64,000 nt of DNA from Lactarius indigo (GCA_025766275.1 JAFKAC010000042.1:310001-374000); one strand, 5' to 3'; shown: positions 21,566 through 30,037, counted from the stretch's first letter. Notes: generated by a model not told the origin, from the letters alone. Numbers and translations: made by a program.

Positions 21566-21576
21566 AAGACCAAGAT
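21566..21576 (+). promoter_or_regulatory. Self-priming primer binding site of gypsy B
   Basis: AAGACCAAGAT, 2 nt after the LTR, is perfectly complementary to ATCTTGGTCTT at 21321-21331. Pairing is exactly 11 nt, as described for the Tf1/sushi group of LTR elements. No TGG-initial tRNA-type PBS abuts the LTR. Confidence 0.75.
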
Positions 21577-21583
21577 CCTCATC

Positions 21584-23524
21584 GTGGCGTATTCGACCAG
21601 AGACCAGTGGACGTCCTTCCGTCCCTATCATATTGAACGACGAGGAGATCGCAACGTACCAACAAGATTCCTGGGAGCAGCCCAGTGGAGAGAACGAGGA
21701 GAGGACACCGGGTACTTTGTGGAATTTAACGGTCCTAACCGTTTCCGACCTGTTGAGTTTAATTTCGAACACCTCTGTTGGACCGAGGTTACTTGGAACC
21801 CCATAGATCACCGCTGGGACATCGTACGACCAGCTGGAAGAAACTACAACTGCGACATCGACGCTCGAGAACTCAATAGCCGAGCAGACTACGGTCCCAT
21901 AGACGGACAAGCGCAAGAACATACGGACGAAGGAGTTAGCGGAGAAGAAGCCTCCGAAAGTCAGTCCCCAAGCAGAGGAACTACGCCAGCAGAAGACGCC
22001 AGCCTAGGAGCTATTGGCGATCACATTATACAACGAACTGAGTCTCTCACTATTCACCAACCAGAACCCGAAGTAATTCACATTCACAGTCCAGCAGTCG
22101 CAATGGCAACTGCCACCATCACGCACGAAGAACTACTCACTACTGAAGCAAGAGATCAAATAGCACTTGAAGAGCAACGACACATCGCGGAAGAATCCAG
22201 AGCCAATCTAGCTCCCATTAATCCCTACACGGGTCATCGAATGACCGAAGACGACATAGCAATCCACCGCGCCATTGGGCCCGACGTAGCCGACCCTCCA
22301 AGTGGAGGAGGAGGAAGACCCCCATCAAACGGATCCGGATTCGGAGGATTCCCTGGGGGAATACCCGGGGGATTTCCAGGAGGGCCTCCAGGGGGAGGAC
22401 ATCCCGGAGGAGGATTACCAGGTGCAGGTCCCATTGTTCCCCCGCCAAGTAACAAACTAGCTGGCGAAGCACCAACAGTATTTGACGGAGAACGCGCCAA
22501 AGTAGAAGCGTTCCTCACACAATGGCACGTTTACTGGGGCATGAATGCGGACGAAGGCATTATGGCTACGCCATATCGACGTGCCTTACTCTTCCTATCA
22601 TATATCAAAGGAGCTAACGTCAGCGAATGGGTGCTGGCTATGCTTACCTGGCTTAATGGCCAGATACAAGCAGGAATACCCCGTACAAGCGAAGGACTAT
22701 GGAACGAAGTCACGCGAAGCTTCATGCAACGCTTCCGAAATACAATGGAACAAGAACAAGCTCAATACGAGCTCAAGAAAGGAGTCAAAATGATCGGGGG
22801 CAATCTAGATGAGTATTGCACCCAATTCGAACAGTTAATACGCCGCGCTCAGTACAGACTCGACGATCCGCAAACGCTTGATCTATTCGCGAGCGGATTA
22901 CCAAAAGACCTATATGAAAAGGTCTACACTCTCGACAACCCCCGCAACTATCGCGAGTGGAAGGAAGCGGCCACCACTCGTCAACAGCAATACCTTCACC
23001 TTAAAGCGGTGTTGAACAAGGGAGTTCCCCCTGGGCAAGGACAAGGAAGGCAACGACAACCACGACAGTGGCAGGGACCACCGAGGAGTTCATGGCAGCC
23101 AAGAAATTTACGAGATCCAAACGCCATGGACACCTCCGCAGATCGAATTCGAGGAAGACTCGCGGGAGCCGAGGACATACTCGCCCCTCGACCTCCATAT
23201 CGACCAAGAGGAGGATTTCTGCAGAGAGGAGGAGGACGTAATAACCCAAGGCCAGTTAAATGTTATAACTGTGGAAAGGACGGACACATGGCCCGTGATT
23301 GCAGACAACCGCCAAGGGAATACCAACCCCAGGCGTCGACCAGTCGGTATATCGACACCGACTATCATCAACAAGAACCAGAAGTCGCTACCAGGGCGGT
23401 CCAAGACATACCCCCTCAACAGCGCGCCAGTGATTGGCTTAATGGAGTAGCTGGAGAATCAGACGACGTAAAGGACATTATCCTCCAACAATTATGGAAA
23501 AAGGAGGGTTTTCAGGACGCCTGA
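21584..23524 (+). CDS. gag: Gypsy B gag with probable non-AUG start
   Basis: 646 codons from GTG at 21584 (GTG GCG TAT TCG...), aligned with GTG GCN starts in D, E, F and H. The first ATG of any frame after the predicted RNA start is at 22103 (MATATIT, residue 174). The 173 residues before it are strongly conserved with F (for example VPTRFL, GYFVEFNGP, RFRPVEFNF, CDIDARELNS), so they are very likely translated. Then a Gly/Pro-rich linker, the gag capsid domain (FLTQWHVYWGMN) and one CCHC knuckle, CYNCGKDGHMARDC, near residue 560. The frame ends GAG GGT TTT ... TGA, overlapping pol. Nucleocapsid and capsid of the intracellular particle. Confidence 0.85.
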   Translation: MAYSTRDQWTSFRPYHIERRGDRNVPTRFLGAAQWRERGEDTGYFVEFNGPNRFRPVEFNFEHLCWTEVTWNPIDHRWDIVRPAGRNYNCDIDARELNSRADYGPIDGQAQEHTDEGVSGEEASESQSPSRGTTPAEDASLGAIGDHIIQRTESLTIHQPEPEVIHIHSPAVAMATATITHEELLTTEARDQIALEEQRHIAEESRANLAPINPYTGHRMTEDDIAIHRAIGPDVADPPSGGGGRPPSNGSGFGGFPGGIPGGFPGGPPGGGHPGGGLPGAGPIVPPPSNKLAGEAPTVFDGERAKVEAFLTQWHVYWGMNADEGIMATPYRRALLFLSYIKGANVSEWVLAMLTWLNGQIQAGIPRTSEGLWNEVTRSFMQRFRNTMEQEQAQYELKKGVKMIGGNLDEYCTQFEQLIRRAQYRLDDPQTLDLFASGLPKDLYEKVYTLDNPRNYREWKEAATTRQQQYLHLKAVLNKGVPPGQGQGRQRQPRQWQGPPRSSWQPRNLRDPNAMDTSADRIRGRLAGAEDILAPRPPYRPRGGFLQRGGGRNNPRPVKCYNCGKDGHMARDCRQPPREYQPQASTSRYIDTDYHQQEPEVATRAVQDIPPQQRASDWLNGVAGESDDVKDIILQQLWKKEGFQDA

Positions 23525-26500
23525 ACCCATCGGCCTGGGTGAGGGCAGTTAATTGTAACAGTGTAATCATGACTCGCTATCGTTCTATGAGAGTTCCAGT
23601 ATCGATTCGCACCAGTTACAAAATGGCCGACATACGCGCTTTAGTTGACTCAGGAGCAACCCACTGCTTCATGAAACCATCATTCGCAAAAAGGATGGGA
23701 CTTGGAACCAAGCTACTCGACGTCCCAAAGAAAATATGGAACATTGACAATACCGAAAATAAATCGGGGCGTATCACCCATTACACCGATGTTGATGTCC
23801 AAACTAAAGGAATTCACAAGGAAATGCGTTTCCTTATCACCGACATCGGCAACGAAGACATCGTACTAGGATACCCCTGGCTTGCTAGTTACGACCCACA
23901 CATCAAATGGTCACAAGCAGCCATCCACGAAGATATGCTCCCCATTATCATTCGCTCAACCAATCCCCATCTCAAAACGACCACGATTGCGGCGGCCACC
24001 TCTCAAAATGACGATTATGAAGTTGTGCACTCTTGTGTCATCACAGACGAACAACGGCAACAATTTGAAGAAGGGTGTCGAATTAGAGCCACCGCCACTG
24101 ACCTCGCCATTGCCGCTCAGCAATATGTTACTAAAGCTGAGTTACCCCCTGAATACCGCGAATTCGAACGTCTCTTCAGTGAAGAAGCTTCGGACAGGTT
24201 TCCACCCAGCAGGCCCTGGGATCACGCCATCGAATTCAAACCAGGGACAGCTGACGCCATCGATTGCAAAATATACCCCATGACTCAAGAAGAAGACAAG
24301 AAGCTACGCGAATGGATCGACGAACAACTGAAAAAGGGGTACATACGACCCTCTAAATCCCCATATGCTTCGTCCTTCTTTTTCATTAAGAAGAAGGATG
24401 GTAAGTTGCGGCCCGTTCAGGATTATCGAAAAATCAACGCTGTCACTATCCGCAATCAATACCCACTCCCTCTCATTTCTGACCTTATCACTGACCTCAG
24501 TAACGCCCACATCTATACCAAGCTCGACGTAAGATGGGGGTACAACAATATACGCATCAAAGAGGGAGACGAGGAAAAAGCGGCGTTTAAAACGCGATAT
24601 GGGCTGTTTGAACCAACGGTGATGTTTTTCGGCTTAACCAATTCCCCGGCAACGTTCCAGACTATGATGAACTTCATCTTCAGGGACATCATCGCAAAGC
24701 ATGAAAAACGCGGCACAGTTATTCGGGTGTACATGGACGACATCGGCATCGCCACAGGTCTTACTCACTCCTTATCGGATCACATCGAGGCGGTGAAGGA
24801 CGTTCTCCGCGTATCCGCGGAACATGACCTATACTACAAACTCGAGAAATGTCTCTTCCACTCCCCGCGTATGGATTACCTGGGGGTAATCCTTGAAAAG
24901 GGGGTGACGCGTATGGACCCTGTCAAAATTGCGGGCATTAAAGACTGGCCCACGCCAACCAAGGTGAAGGACGTCCGCTCCTTTCTCGGTTTCTGCAATT
25001 TTTACCGCCCCTTCATACGAGGTTTCGCGACCAAAGCACGCCCTCTCAACAAACTCACCCGCAAAGACACCGAATGGCACTGGGGAACCGAGGAAGAAAA
25101 GGCATTCCAGGACCTCAAAACCCTCGTCACCAGTGAACCCGTCCTCGCACACCCTGATCTCACACAACAATTCGAACTAGAAGTTGATGCATCTGGGTTC
25201 GCCACTGGAGCTGTTCTCCTCCAGCGAAAAGCAGACGGCAAGCGACACCCTATTGGCTATTACTCGTCCACTCTCAACGAAGCCGAACGCAATTACGACA
25301 TATACGACCTCGAACTCCTGGCAATCGTCAAAGCCTTTCGTCATTGGAGGCCCCTTTTAGCAGGGTCCCCTCACAAAATCAAAGTGTTCTCAGACCACCT
25401 CAACTTACAATACTGGAAATCGCCGCAAAAGATTAGTAGGCGCGTAGCCAGGGAAGTACTCGAACTTTCAGAATACGACTTCGAAATTCACCACATAAAA
25501 GGGACTTCTAACGGCCGCGCCGACGCACTATCGCGAAGACCAGATTATGACCAAGGAGAAAATGACAACGAGGGAGTAACTGTGTTACCGGAAAGCGTCT
25601 TTGCACGCGCTACCACATTGGAAGAACCGCGACATCCACACTGGAGACCAGAGATTCTGCCGGTGGAAATGACGCCGGAACACCCCATCTACGAACAAAA
25701 CATAGCTAAGTTGAAACCTTGGGTTGACGCTCACAAGCTAAAAGACATCGAAGGAACATGGTATAAAGATGGACGCCGAGTAGTCACCGGCGGTATTCAC
25801 GACAAACGCACCATTATTGCCGCCCACCATGACTCCCCCGTTTATGGCCATCCAGGTATCAAACGCACTCTTCAACTTACTGAACGACACTACTGGTGGC
25901 CGCAAATGAAGAACGATGTTACCGATTATGTCAAGGGCTGTGCGGAATGTCAGCGACACAAAGTCAACCTCCGACCAATCAGAGCACCCCTACAACCTAT
26001 CTACCCTAAACCGGAAGCCTTGCCATTCGAGACTATTGCAGTGGACTTTATTACCAAACTCCCCGTCTCTCGCGGTTACGACTCTATTCTCACGATAACA
26101 GATCATGACTGCACCAAAGCGGCCATCTTTATCCCGTGTAATGAGGAGATAACAGCCGAAGGAACGGCGGCCCTGTACGTCTCTCATGTTTTCCCACGAT
26201 TCGGACTCCCCTCGCGCGTTATCAGTGACCGAGACCCCCGCTTCGCATCCAAGTTCATGCGAGAGATATGCAAAATCCTTGGCATCAGCCAAAATATCTC
26301 AACCGCCTATCATCCCAGGACTGATGGCCAATCGGAGCGAACAAATCAATGGCTGGAACAATATCTCCGCTTCTGGGTAAACGAGCGGCAAGATGACTGG
26401 GTCCGCTATCTGCCTATGGCGGAATTCACGCATAACAATTGGCCTAACGAAACCACACGGGAGTCCCCCTTTTTTCTCTTATCGGGATTCAATCCCCGCG

Positions 26501-28299
26501 CTGATTGGACCGATAGGCCTTCCCCTATTCCGCAAGTGTCATTAAGACTAGACCAATTCAAGCAAGCGCGGCAACGCGCTTTCTCCTGCATGCTCCGGGC
26601 GCAGAAGTCATGGGTCAAACATAAAGATACGCCCAAGTTCAAAGAAGGGGACCTCGTGTGGCTAGAAGGACGCCACTTACGCACTCATCAACCAACCGCA
26701 AAATTAGCGGCCAAACGACACGGACCATTTAAGGTCATTCAGGTGATGTCTCCTGTCAACTATCGCCTCGAACTTCCCACGCAGTGGAGCATCCATGATG
26801 TCTTTCACATAGACCTTCTCACGCCTTATCGCGAGACACCCACGCACGGACCAAACTATCAGCGCCCACCACCTGATTTGGTCGATAACGAAGAAGAATA
26901 CGAGGTCGAGAAGATTCTAGATTCTCGGCGATTCGGCAGAAGGCGTCGGCTCCAATACCTTGTCAAATGGAAGGGCTATCCAGACTCAGACAATCAATGG
27001 ATAGATAAGGATGACGTATTTGCCGATGAAGCCGTTCGGGAGTTCAAACGTTCCAATCCCGACCGGGAAACGCATATAAGGATGAGCTCTTGCCGCGATA
27101 AGTCCCCAACTCCCATTCACTCCATGTCCTCTACTCGACGCAATGACCAGCTCGCCCTCCTCTCTACCCTTGTCAACGACTCCTCCGCCACCCTTGTCGA
27201 CCCCGACACCGCCAACGACACCGCAGCCATTAGAGTTGTCGATGGAGGCCGCCCCTCCATGCAGCATGAGGAAGACGGCCCTATCACTAGTGAAGAACTG
27301 CACCAGACACTGCAACGATTCCCTATGCCCGTACAGGGAACTGTCGACGACGATCCAGCAACAACTCAACCAACACCTCCGCCGCCAATGTACGCCCTCA
27401 CAAACCCCGACACCGGTGAGCCCGAAGCCTTCCTCACCGAGGACGAGCTGTTCCGGCTTCAAGCAGCTGTCCCGCGCGGTGAAGCCACCGAACGCTATGC
27501 AGAAGTACGAGCAAGAATGGAAAGAAACGGCGGCGCGGTGGCAGCGGGAGCAACTGCATATCGCCGCTTGCCGACGACGGATGATGAAGGAGCGGAGGGA
27601 GTACTGGACGAAGTTGAGGATGAAGACGAACTTAGAGACCATTACCCCATCAGGCACGCATTCCTTAATCATGAATTCTACGCTGAAGATCCAGCCGCCA
27701 CTCCCTACCTCGTCGATGCAGCGGGGGGGCCTCTACACCGAGGACGAGTCGCCGTGGCACAAGCGGCTCGTTATACACCAATGGGGGAACGAGACCCAGC
27801 AACCAGGCTCGTCGTCCCTGAGGGGTTCCGGGTCAATCGAGGACCCGATTACATTCCGTTCCCGATCAAGCTCCCCAACGGACCGACAATACAAGCATCC
27901 CACGTACAGGTTATCCGAGGAGGAGACCCCTTCGTACTCGGACTAGCTCCGGGGTCGGGTTTCCTCTATGGTAAACCTCTCTACGCCACTCCGCACCTCC
28001 CCAAGAACAACCGCGCGTTCATCCCACACGAGGAGTATTTCATGCTCCGCGATCGACACCCCACAGACCTGCTGCTCACGCGCATTGGGGATGTCACTCT
28101 CACCCAAGAATTGCGCCGGTTTCGGCAATTCGCTTTTGCCGAGGATCAACTAGAGAGGCGGATACGGCAGTTGCGGCTAGAACAGGAGATGGTGATCCAG
28201 GACAAAAAGGACAGTCTCTATCGATTGGAACGCGCTAACATATTGGCAAGGATGGAAGATGAAGCCGAACGGATGAGGCAGGAATCAGTAGCGGATTAG
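23494..28299 (+). CDS. pol: Gypsy B pol polyprotein
   Basis: 1601 codons open; probably entered by -1 frameshift near 23507 rather than at its ATG. Protease VDSGATHCF (about residue 51), RT with FFGLTNSPATFQ and YMDD (413-416), RNase H (EVDASGFATGAVL, about 563), integrase H-H-C-C (HHDSPVYGHPGIK to CAECQRHK) and the D, D, E core near 849, 911 and 947, and chromodomain near 1133-1171 ending VKWKGYPDSDNQW. The following extension has the conserved motifs YPIRHAFLN, VVPEGFRVNRGP, YGKPLYATPH and a C-terminal coiled coil (FAEDQLERRIRQLRLEQEMV). All catalytic residues are present, so the enzyme set looks functional. 27143-27946 is also open in +1. Confidence 0.93.
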   Translation: MEKGGFSGRLNPSAWVRAVNCNSVIMTRYRSMRVPVSIRTSYKMADIRALVDSGATHCFMKPSFAKRMGLGTKLLDVPKKIWNIDNTENKSGRITHYTDVDVQTKGIHKEMRFLITDIGNEDIVLGYPWLASYDPHIKWSQAAIHEDMLPIIIRSTNPHLKTTTIAAATSQNDDYEVVHSCVITDEQRQQFEEGCRIRATATDLAIAAQQYVTKAELPPEYREFERLFSEEASDRFPPSRPWDHAIEFKPGTADAIDCKIYPMTQEEDKKLREWIDEQLKKGYIRPSKSPYASSFFFIKKKDGKLRPVQDYRKINAVTIRNQYPLPLISDLITDLSNAHIYTKLDVRWGYNNIRIKEGDEEKAAFKTRYGLFEPTVMFFGLTNSPATFQTMMNFIFRDIIAKHEKRGTVIRVYMDDIGIATGLTHSLSDHIEAVKDVLRVSAEHDLYYKLEKCLFHSPRMDYLGVILEKGVTRMDPVKIAGIKDWPTPTKVKDVRSFLGFCNFYRPFIRGFATKARPLNKLTRKDTEWHWGTEEEKAFQDLKTLVTSEPVLAHPDLTQQFELEVDASGFATGAVLLQRKADGKRHPIGYYSSTLNEAERNYDIYDLELLAIVKAFRHWRPLLAGSPHKIKVFSDHLNLQYWKSPQKISRRVAREVLELSEYDFEIHHIKGTSNGRADALSRRPDYDQGENDNEGVTVLPESVFARATTLEEPRHPHWRPEILPVEMTPEHPIYEQNIAKLKPWVDAHKLKDIEGTWYKDGRRVVTGGIHDKRTIIAAHHDSPVYGHPGIKRTLQLTERHYWWPQMKNDVTDYVKGCAECQRHKVNLRPIRAPLQPIYPKPEALPFETIAVDFITKLPVSRGYDSILTITDHDCTKAAIFIPCNEEITAEGTAALYVSHVFPRFGLPSRVISDRDPRFASKFMREICKILGISQNISTAYHPRTDGQSERTNQWLEQYLRFWVNERQDDWVRYLPMAEFTHNNWPNETTRESPFFLLSGFNPRADWTDRPSPIPQVSLRLDQFKQARQRAFSCMLRAQKSWVKHKDTPKFKEGDLVWLEGRHLRTHQPTAKLAAKRHGPFKVIQVMSPVNYRLELPTQWSIHDVFHIDLLTPYRETPTHGPNYQRPPPDLVDNEEEYEVEKILDSRRFGRRRRLQYLVKWKGYPDSDNQWIDKDDVFADEAVREFKRSNPDRETHIRMSSCRDKSPTPIHSMSSTRRNDQLALLSTLVNDSSATLVDPDTANDTAAIRVVDGGRPSMQHEEDGPITSEELHQTLQRFPMPVQGTVDDDPATTQPTPPPPMYALTNPDTGEPEAFLTEDELFRLQAAVPRGEATERYAEVRARMERNGGAVAAGATAYRRLPTTDDEGAEGVLDEVEDEDELRDHYPIRHAFLNHEFYAEDPAATPYLVDAAGGPLHRGRVAVAQAARYTPMGERDPATRLVVPEGFRVNRGPDYIPFPIKLPNGPTIQASHVQVIRGGDPFVLGLAPGSGFLYGKPLYATPHLPKNNRAFIPHEEYFMLRDRHPTDLLLTRIGDVTLTQELRRFRQFAFAEDQLERRIRQLRLEQEMVIQDKKDSLYRLERANILARMEDEAERMRQESVAD
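23503..23545 (+). promoter_or_regulatory. Predicted -1 frameshift site at the gag-pol junction
   Basis: In gag frame, ...GAG GGT TTT CAG... contains the canonical heptamer G-GGT-TTT (X-XXY-YYZ). A -1 slip gives GGG TTT TCA GGA, which is pol. About 12 nt downstream, ACCCA-N6-TGGGT can form a small stem. The same heptamer occurs in A, D, E and F; E keeps the stem with a G-T pair. H has G-GAT-TTT at the same place. Confidence 0.65.
27143..27946 (+). other. Candidate overprinted +1 ORF inside pol (gypsy B)
   Basis: 267 codons from ATG to stop, +1 relative to pol. The block at about 27500-27620 reads as an amphipathic helix with W/Q/E/R periodicity (AARWQREQLHIAACRRRM). It matches the same +1 frame of F, E and D better than the pol frame does there. 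A second +1 motif, LRGSGSIEDPITF, matches LKGSGQIDDPITF in F. It could be an accessory protein or a spliced/frameshifted C-terminus of pol. Equivalent frames: A 7419-6616, F 33714-32716, E 44291-45157 (one TGA), D 51397-52113 (broken). Confidence 0.45.
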
Positions 28300-28331
28300 T
28301 GAGGTGGGCCTCACTCCTGAAAAGGGGGTGA
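28299..28331 (+). promoter_or_regulatory. Stem-loop and polypurine tract before the 3' LTR of B
   Basis: Overlapping the pol stop is GTGAGG-TGGG-CCTCAC, a perfect 6-bp stem, then GAAAAGGGGGTGA as the plus-strand primer purine tract. F, E and D keep a GTGAG...CTCAC stem at this place. Confidence 0.6.
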
Positions 28332-28838
28332 TGTTACGGTACGGACTTGATGACTCATTACACACGACTCATGACCGGTTATGACTACGGTCCGGTTGAT
28401 ATTAGTCATGGACTCTTATATCGCATCAGTCAGCATAGTAGTTCGCATGTGATTGTGACTCATGTATGACTCATTCCTAGGATAGCTGTACTAGGGTTCG
28501 AGCTAGTTACGCTATTGGTTACCTACTATTCCAGCGGCGCTTTAAAGCCCGCGCGTATTTGTATAAGTAGTCGACTCGGAAGACCAAGAGTCTCCATCTT
28601 GGTCTTCTTCAATCCACCTTCTGAATCGTCTCTTGTCTGCCTTGGTCTTCGACCAAGTGTGCCTCCTCTAAGTGTCTACCAAGGGACACCTCTCTTTATC
28701 CTTCTGCTGCAGCGTGTGCCAGTGTGCCCCTGTTCAGCCTGCGTTGGGTTGACACGTGATCCCCATTCGCCTACCTTCTGCTAAGTCGATTACGCCTTTC
28801 ACGAGTCCAAGTCGGACTAACGCCGGTGGAGCGTAACA
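28332..28838 (+). repeat. 3' LTR of gypsy B
   Basis: 507 bp. T at 28669 is shared only with A's 5' LTR. The right flank is ATCTT (28839-28843), inside gypsy C coding sequence. Confidence 0.93.
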
Positions 28839-29495
28839 ATCTTCCACTCCTCCACCACCTTTGGAACCCTTCACTCCTGTCCGCGTCCACACTCCTATCG
28901 ATTACAATCGACCCGACTCTCCCCCAGAAGATACTGACGACCCTGGCGCTCCTTTCTTCCCAAACACACAGGGCACCCCAAAGTTTTACCCATTACAGAT
29001 CCCATTACCTGATGGTGGATCTAACACAGCGAAGTATATTTACTATTGCAAGGGATTCACCAAGGTAGTGGGGATGATGGGTGCTAGGCAACTGCATTAC
29101 GGGGAAGCGGTCTACCTCTCCTCGCTCAGGCCCAATGTCTCGGCGCCCCCCTTCACAGCAGAGCAACTCCAGTTCTTTGACCCCCATGACATCCGCGCTT
29201 GCACTCTAGACAAAACGCTCGTCGGGCTCAACTCTCCATGACTCACGGCCGAGGTCACCAGGCTGCGTACGGGGCTGCTCGCGCTCAAGGAGATTGATGA
29301 AAAGTGTGAGAAACTAGAAGAGGACGCACGCAAGTTGCGATCAGACCGACTCACGGTAGACCTGATGTTGGCCAGTACTAAAAGACAGCTTCAGTATGTG
29401 GGAGCTCTCACCACTATCGGCAACGAGTATGCGCGCATGACGGCCCACCCAGCCCCACTTCGACACTCGCGCTATGCTATCCCCTTTTCCCCGAG
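28839..29495 (+). pseudogene. pol: Gypsy C, part 2: C-terminal region of pol
   Basis: Continues the Pro-rich tail of C in frame (STPPPPLEPFTPVRVHTPID). Then come a conserved block (FYPLQIPLPDGGSNTAKYIY, LHYGEAVYLSSLRP, FTAEQLQFFDPHD) and a coiled coil (ALKEIDEKCEKLEEDARKLR), with one TGA at 29239. The order matches the C-terminal extension of A, B, E and F. Cut at 29495 by gypsy D. Confidence 0.75.
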
Positions 29496-30018
29496 TGTTA
29501 CGTTTCAACTTGTATGGACTGGACCCTTACTGTACCGGTTGCAACTACGGCGGTAAGGTAGATTAGTTGCAGACTTACGATAGGCGATACAAGTACGATA
29601 GGAGATTGCACGCTGATTGCTGACTGAGGACTACGCCACTAATACTAGTAGTAGTAGTATTAGGGTTTGAGCTACTTACGCGACACGTTGGACGCTACAT
29701 TACTGTGACTCATAGCAGTGCTTGAAAGCCTGCTTGACTTGTATTTAATCTGTCTTGTGAAGACCAAGATACGCCATCTTGGTCTTCTTGAATTGTCACT
29801 TGTCTTCTTCTCTCTTTCTTGCCTCTGTTTCTATTTCGCCTCCGAGAAGTGTCCGACTTCGTCTGTGACTCAGACAGTACTGCTTGCCGGTGTACCTTCG
29901 CGTATTCACCAAGGCAAGAACTTGGGCCTTCATGCCTTCAAGTCATTGGACAAGCATATCACTAAGTTGTTACCGCCATTTCGAGCTCAAGTCGAGCTAA
30001 CGTCGTGACAGCGTTACA
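29496..30018 (+). repeat. 5' LTR of gypsy D
   Basis: 523 bp. TATTTAAT at 29742, ATCTTGGTCTT at 29776 (34 bp further), and PBS AAGACCAAGAT at 30021-30031 complementary to it. Confidence 0.9.
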
Positions 30019-30037
30019 TTAAGACCAAGATCCCACC

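Larger units (their letters stand above)
21057..28838 (+). mobile_element. Gypsy B: full-length chromodomain Ty3/gypsy LTR retrotransposon
   Basis: 7782 bp with 507-bp LTRs (21057-21563, 28332-28838), intact gag (21584-23524) and pol (to 28299), self-priming PBS (21566-21576) and purine tract GAAAAGGGGGTGA just before the 3' LTR. Flanks are GCCTC left and ATCTT right, so it has no duplication of its own. The left half pairs with A's left half and the right half with A's right half. Potentially active, since no stop or frameshift was seen. Confidence 0.93.

Noticed and set aside
21585..21600. TGG 22 nt after the LTR as a tRNA primer binding site
   Set aside because: The bases after TGG differ between elements and the distance is too large. 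The exact 11-nt self-complementarity next to the LTR explains priming better, and the TGG is part of the conserved GTG GCN gag start.
26986..27672. 228-codon antisense ORF in pol of B (and 6890-7576 in A)
   Set aside because: It is antisense to the conserved pol/+1 region and rich in Cys/Val/Gly from reverse-complemented Pro/Ser/Thr codons; treated as a shadow.
5724..28838. A and B as an inverted segmental duplication (large palindrome arms)
   Set aside because: The similarity stops exactly at the LTR ends on both sides and the flanking DNA is unrelated, so these are two separate insertions, not a copied segment.
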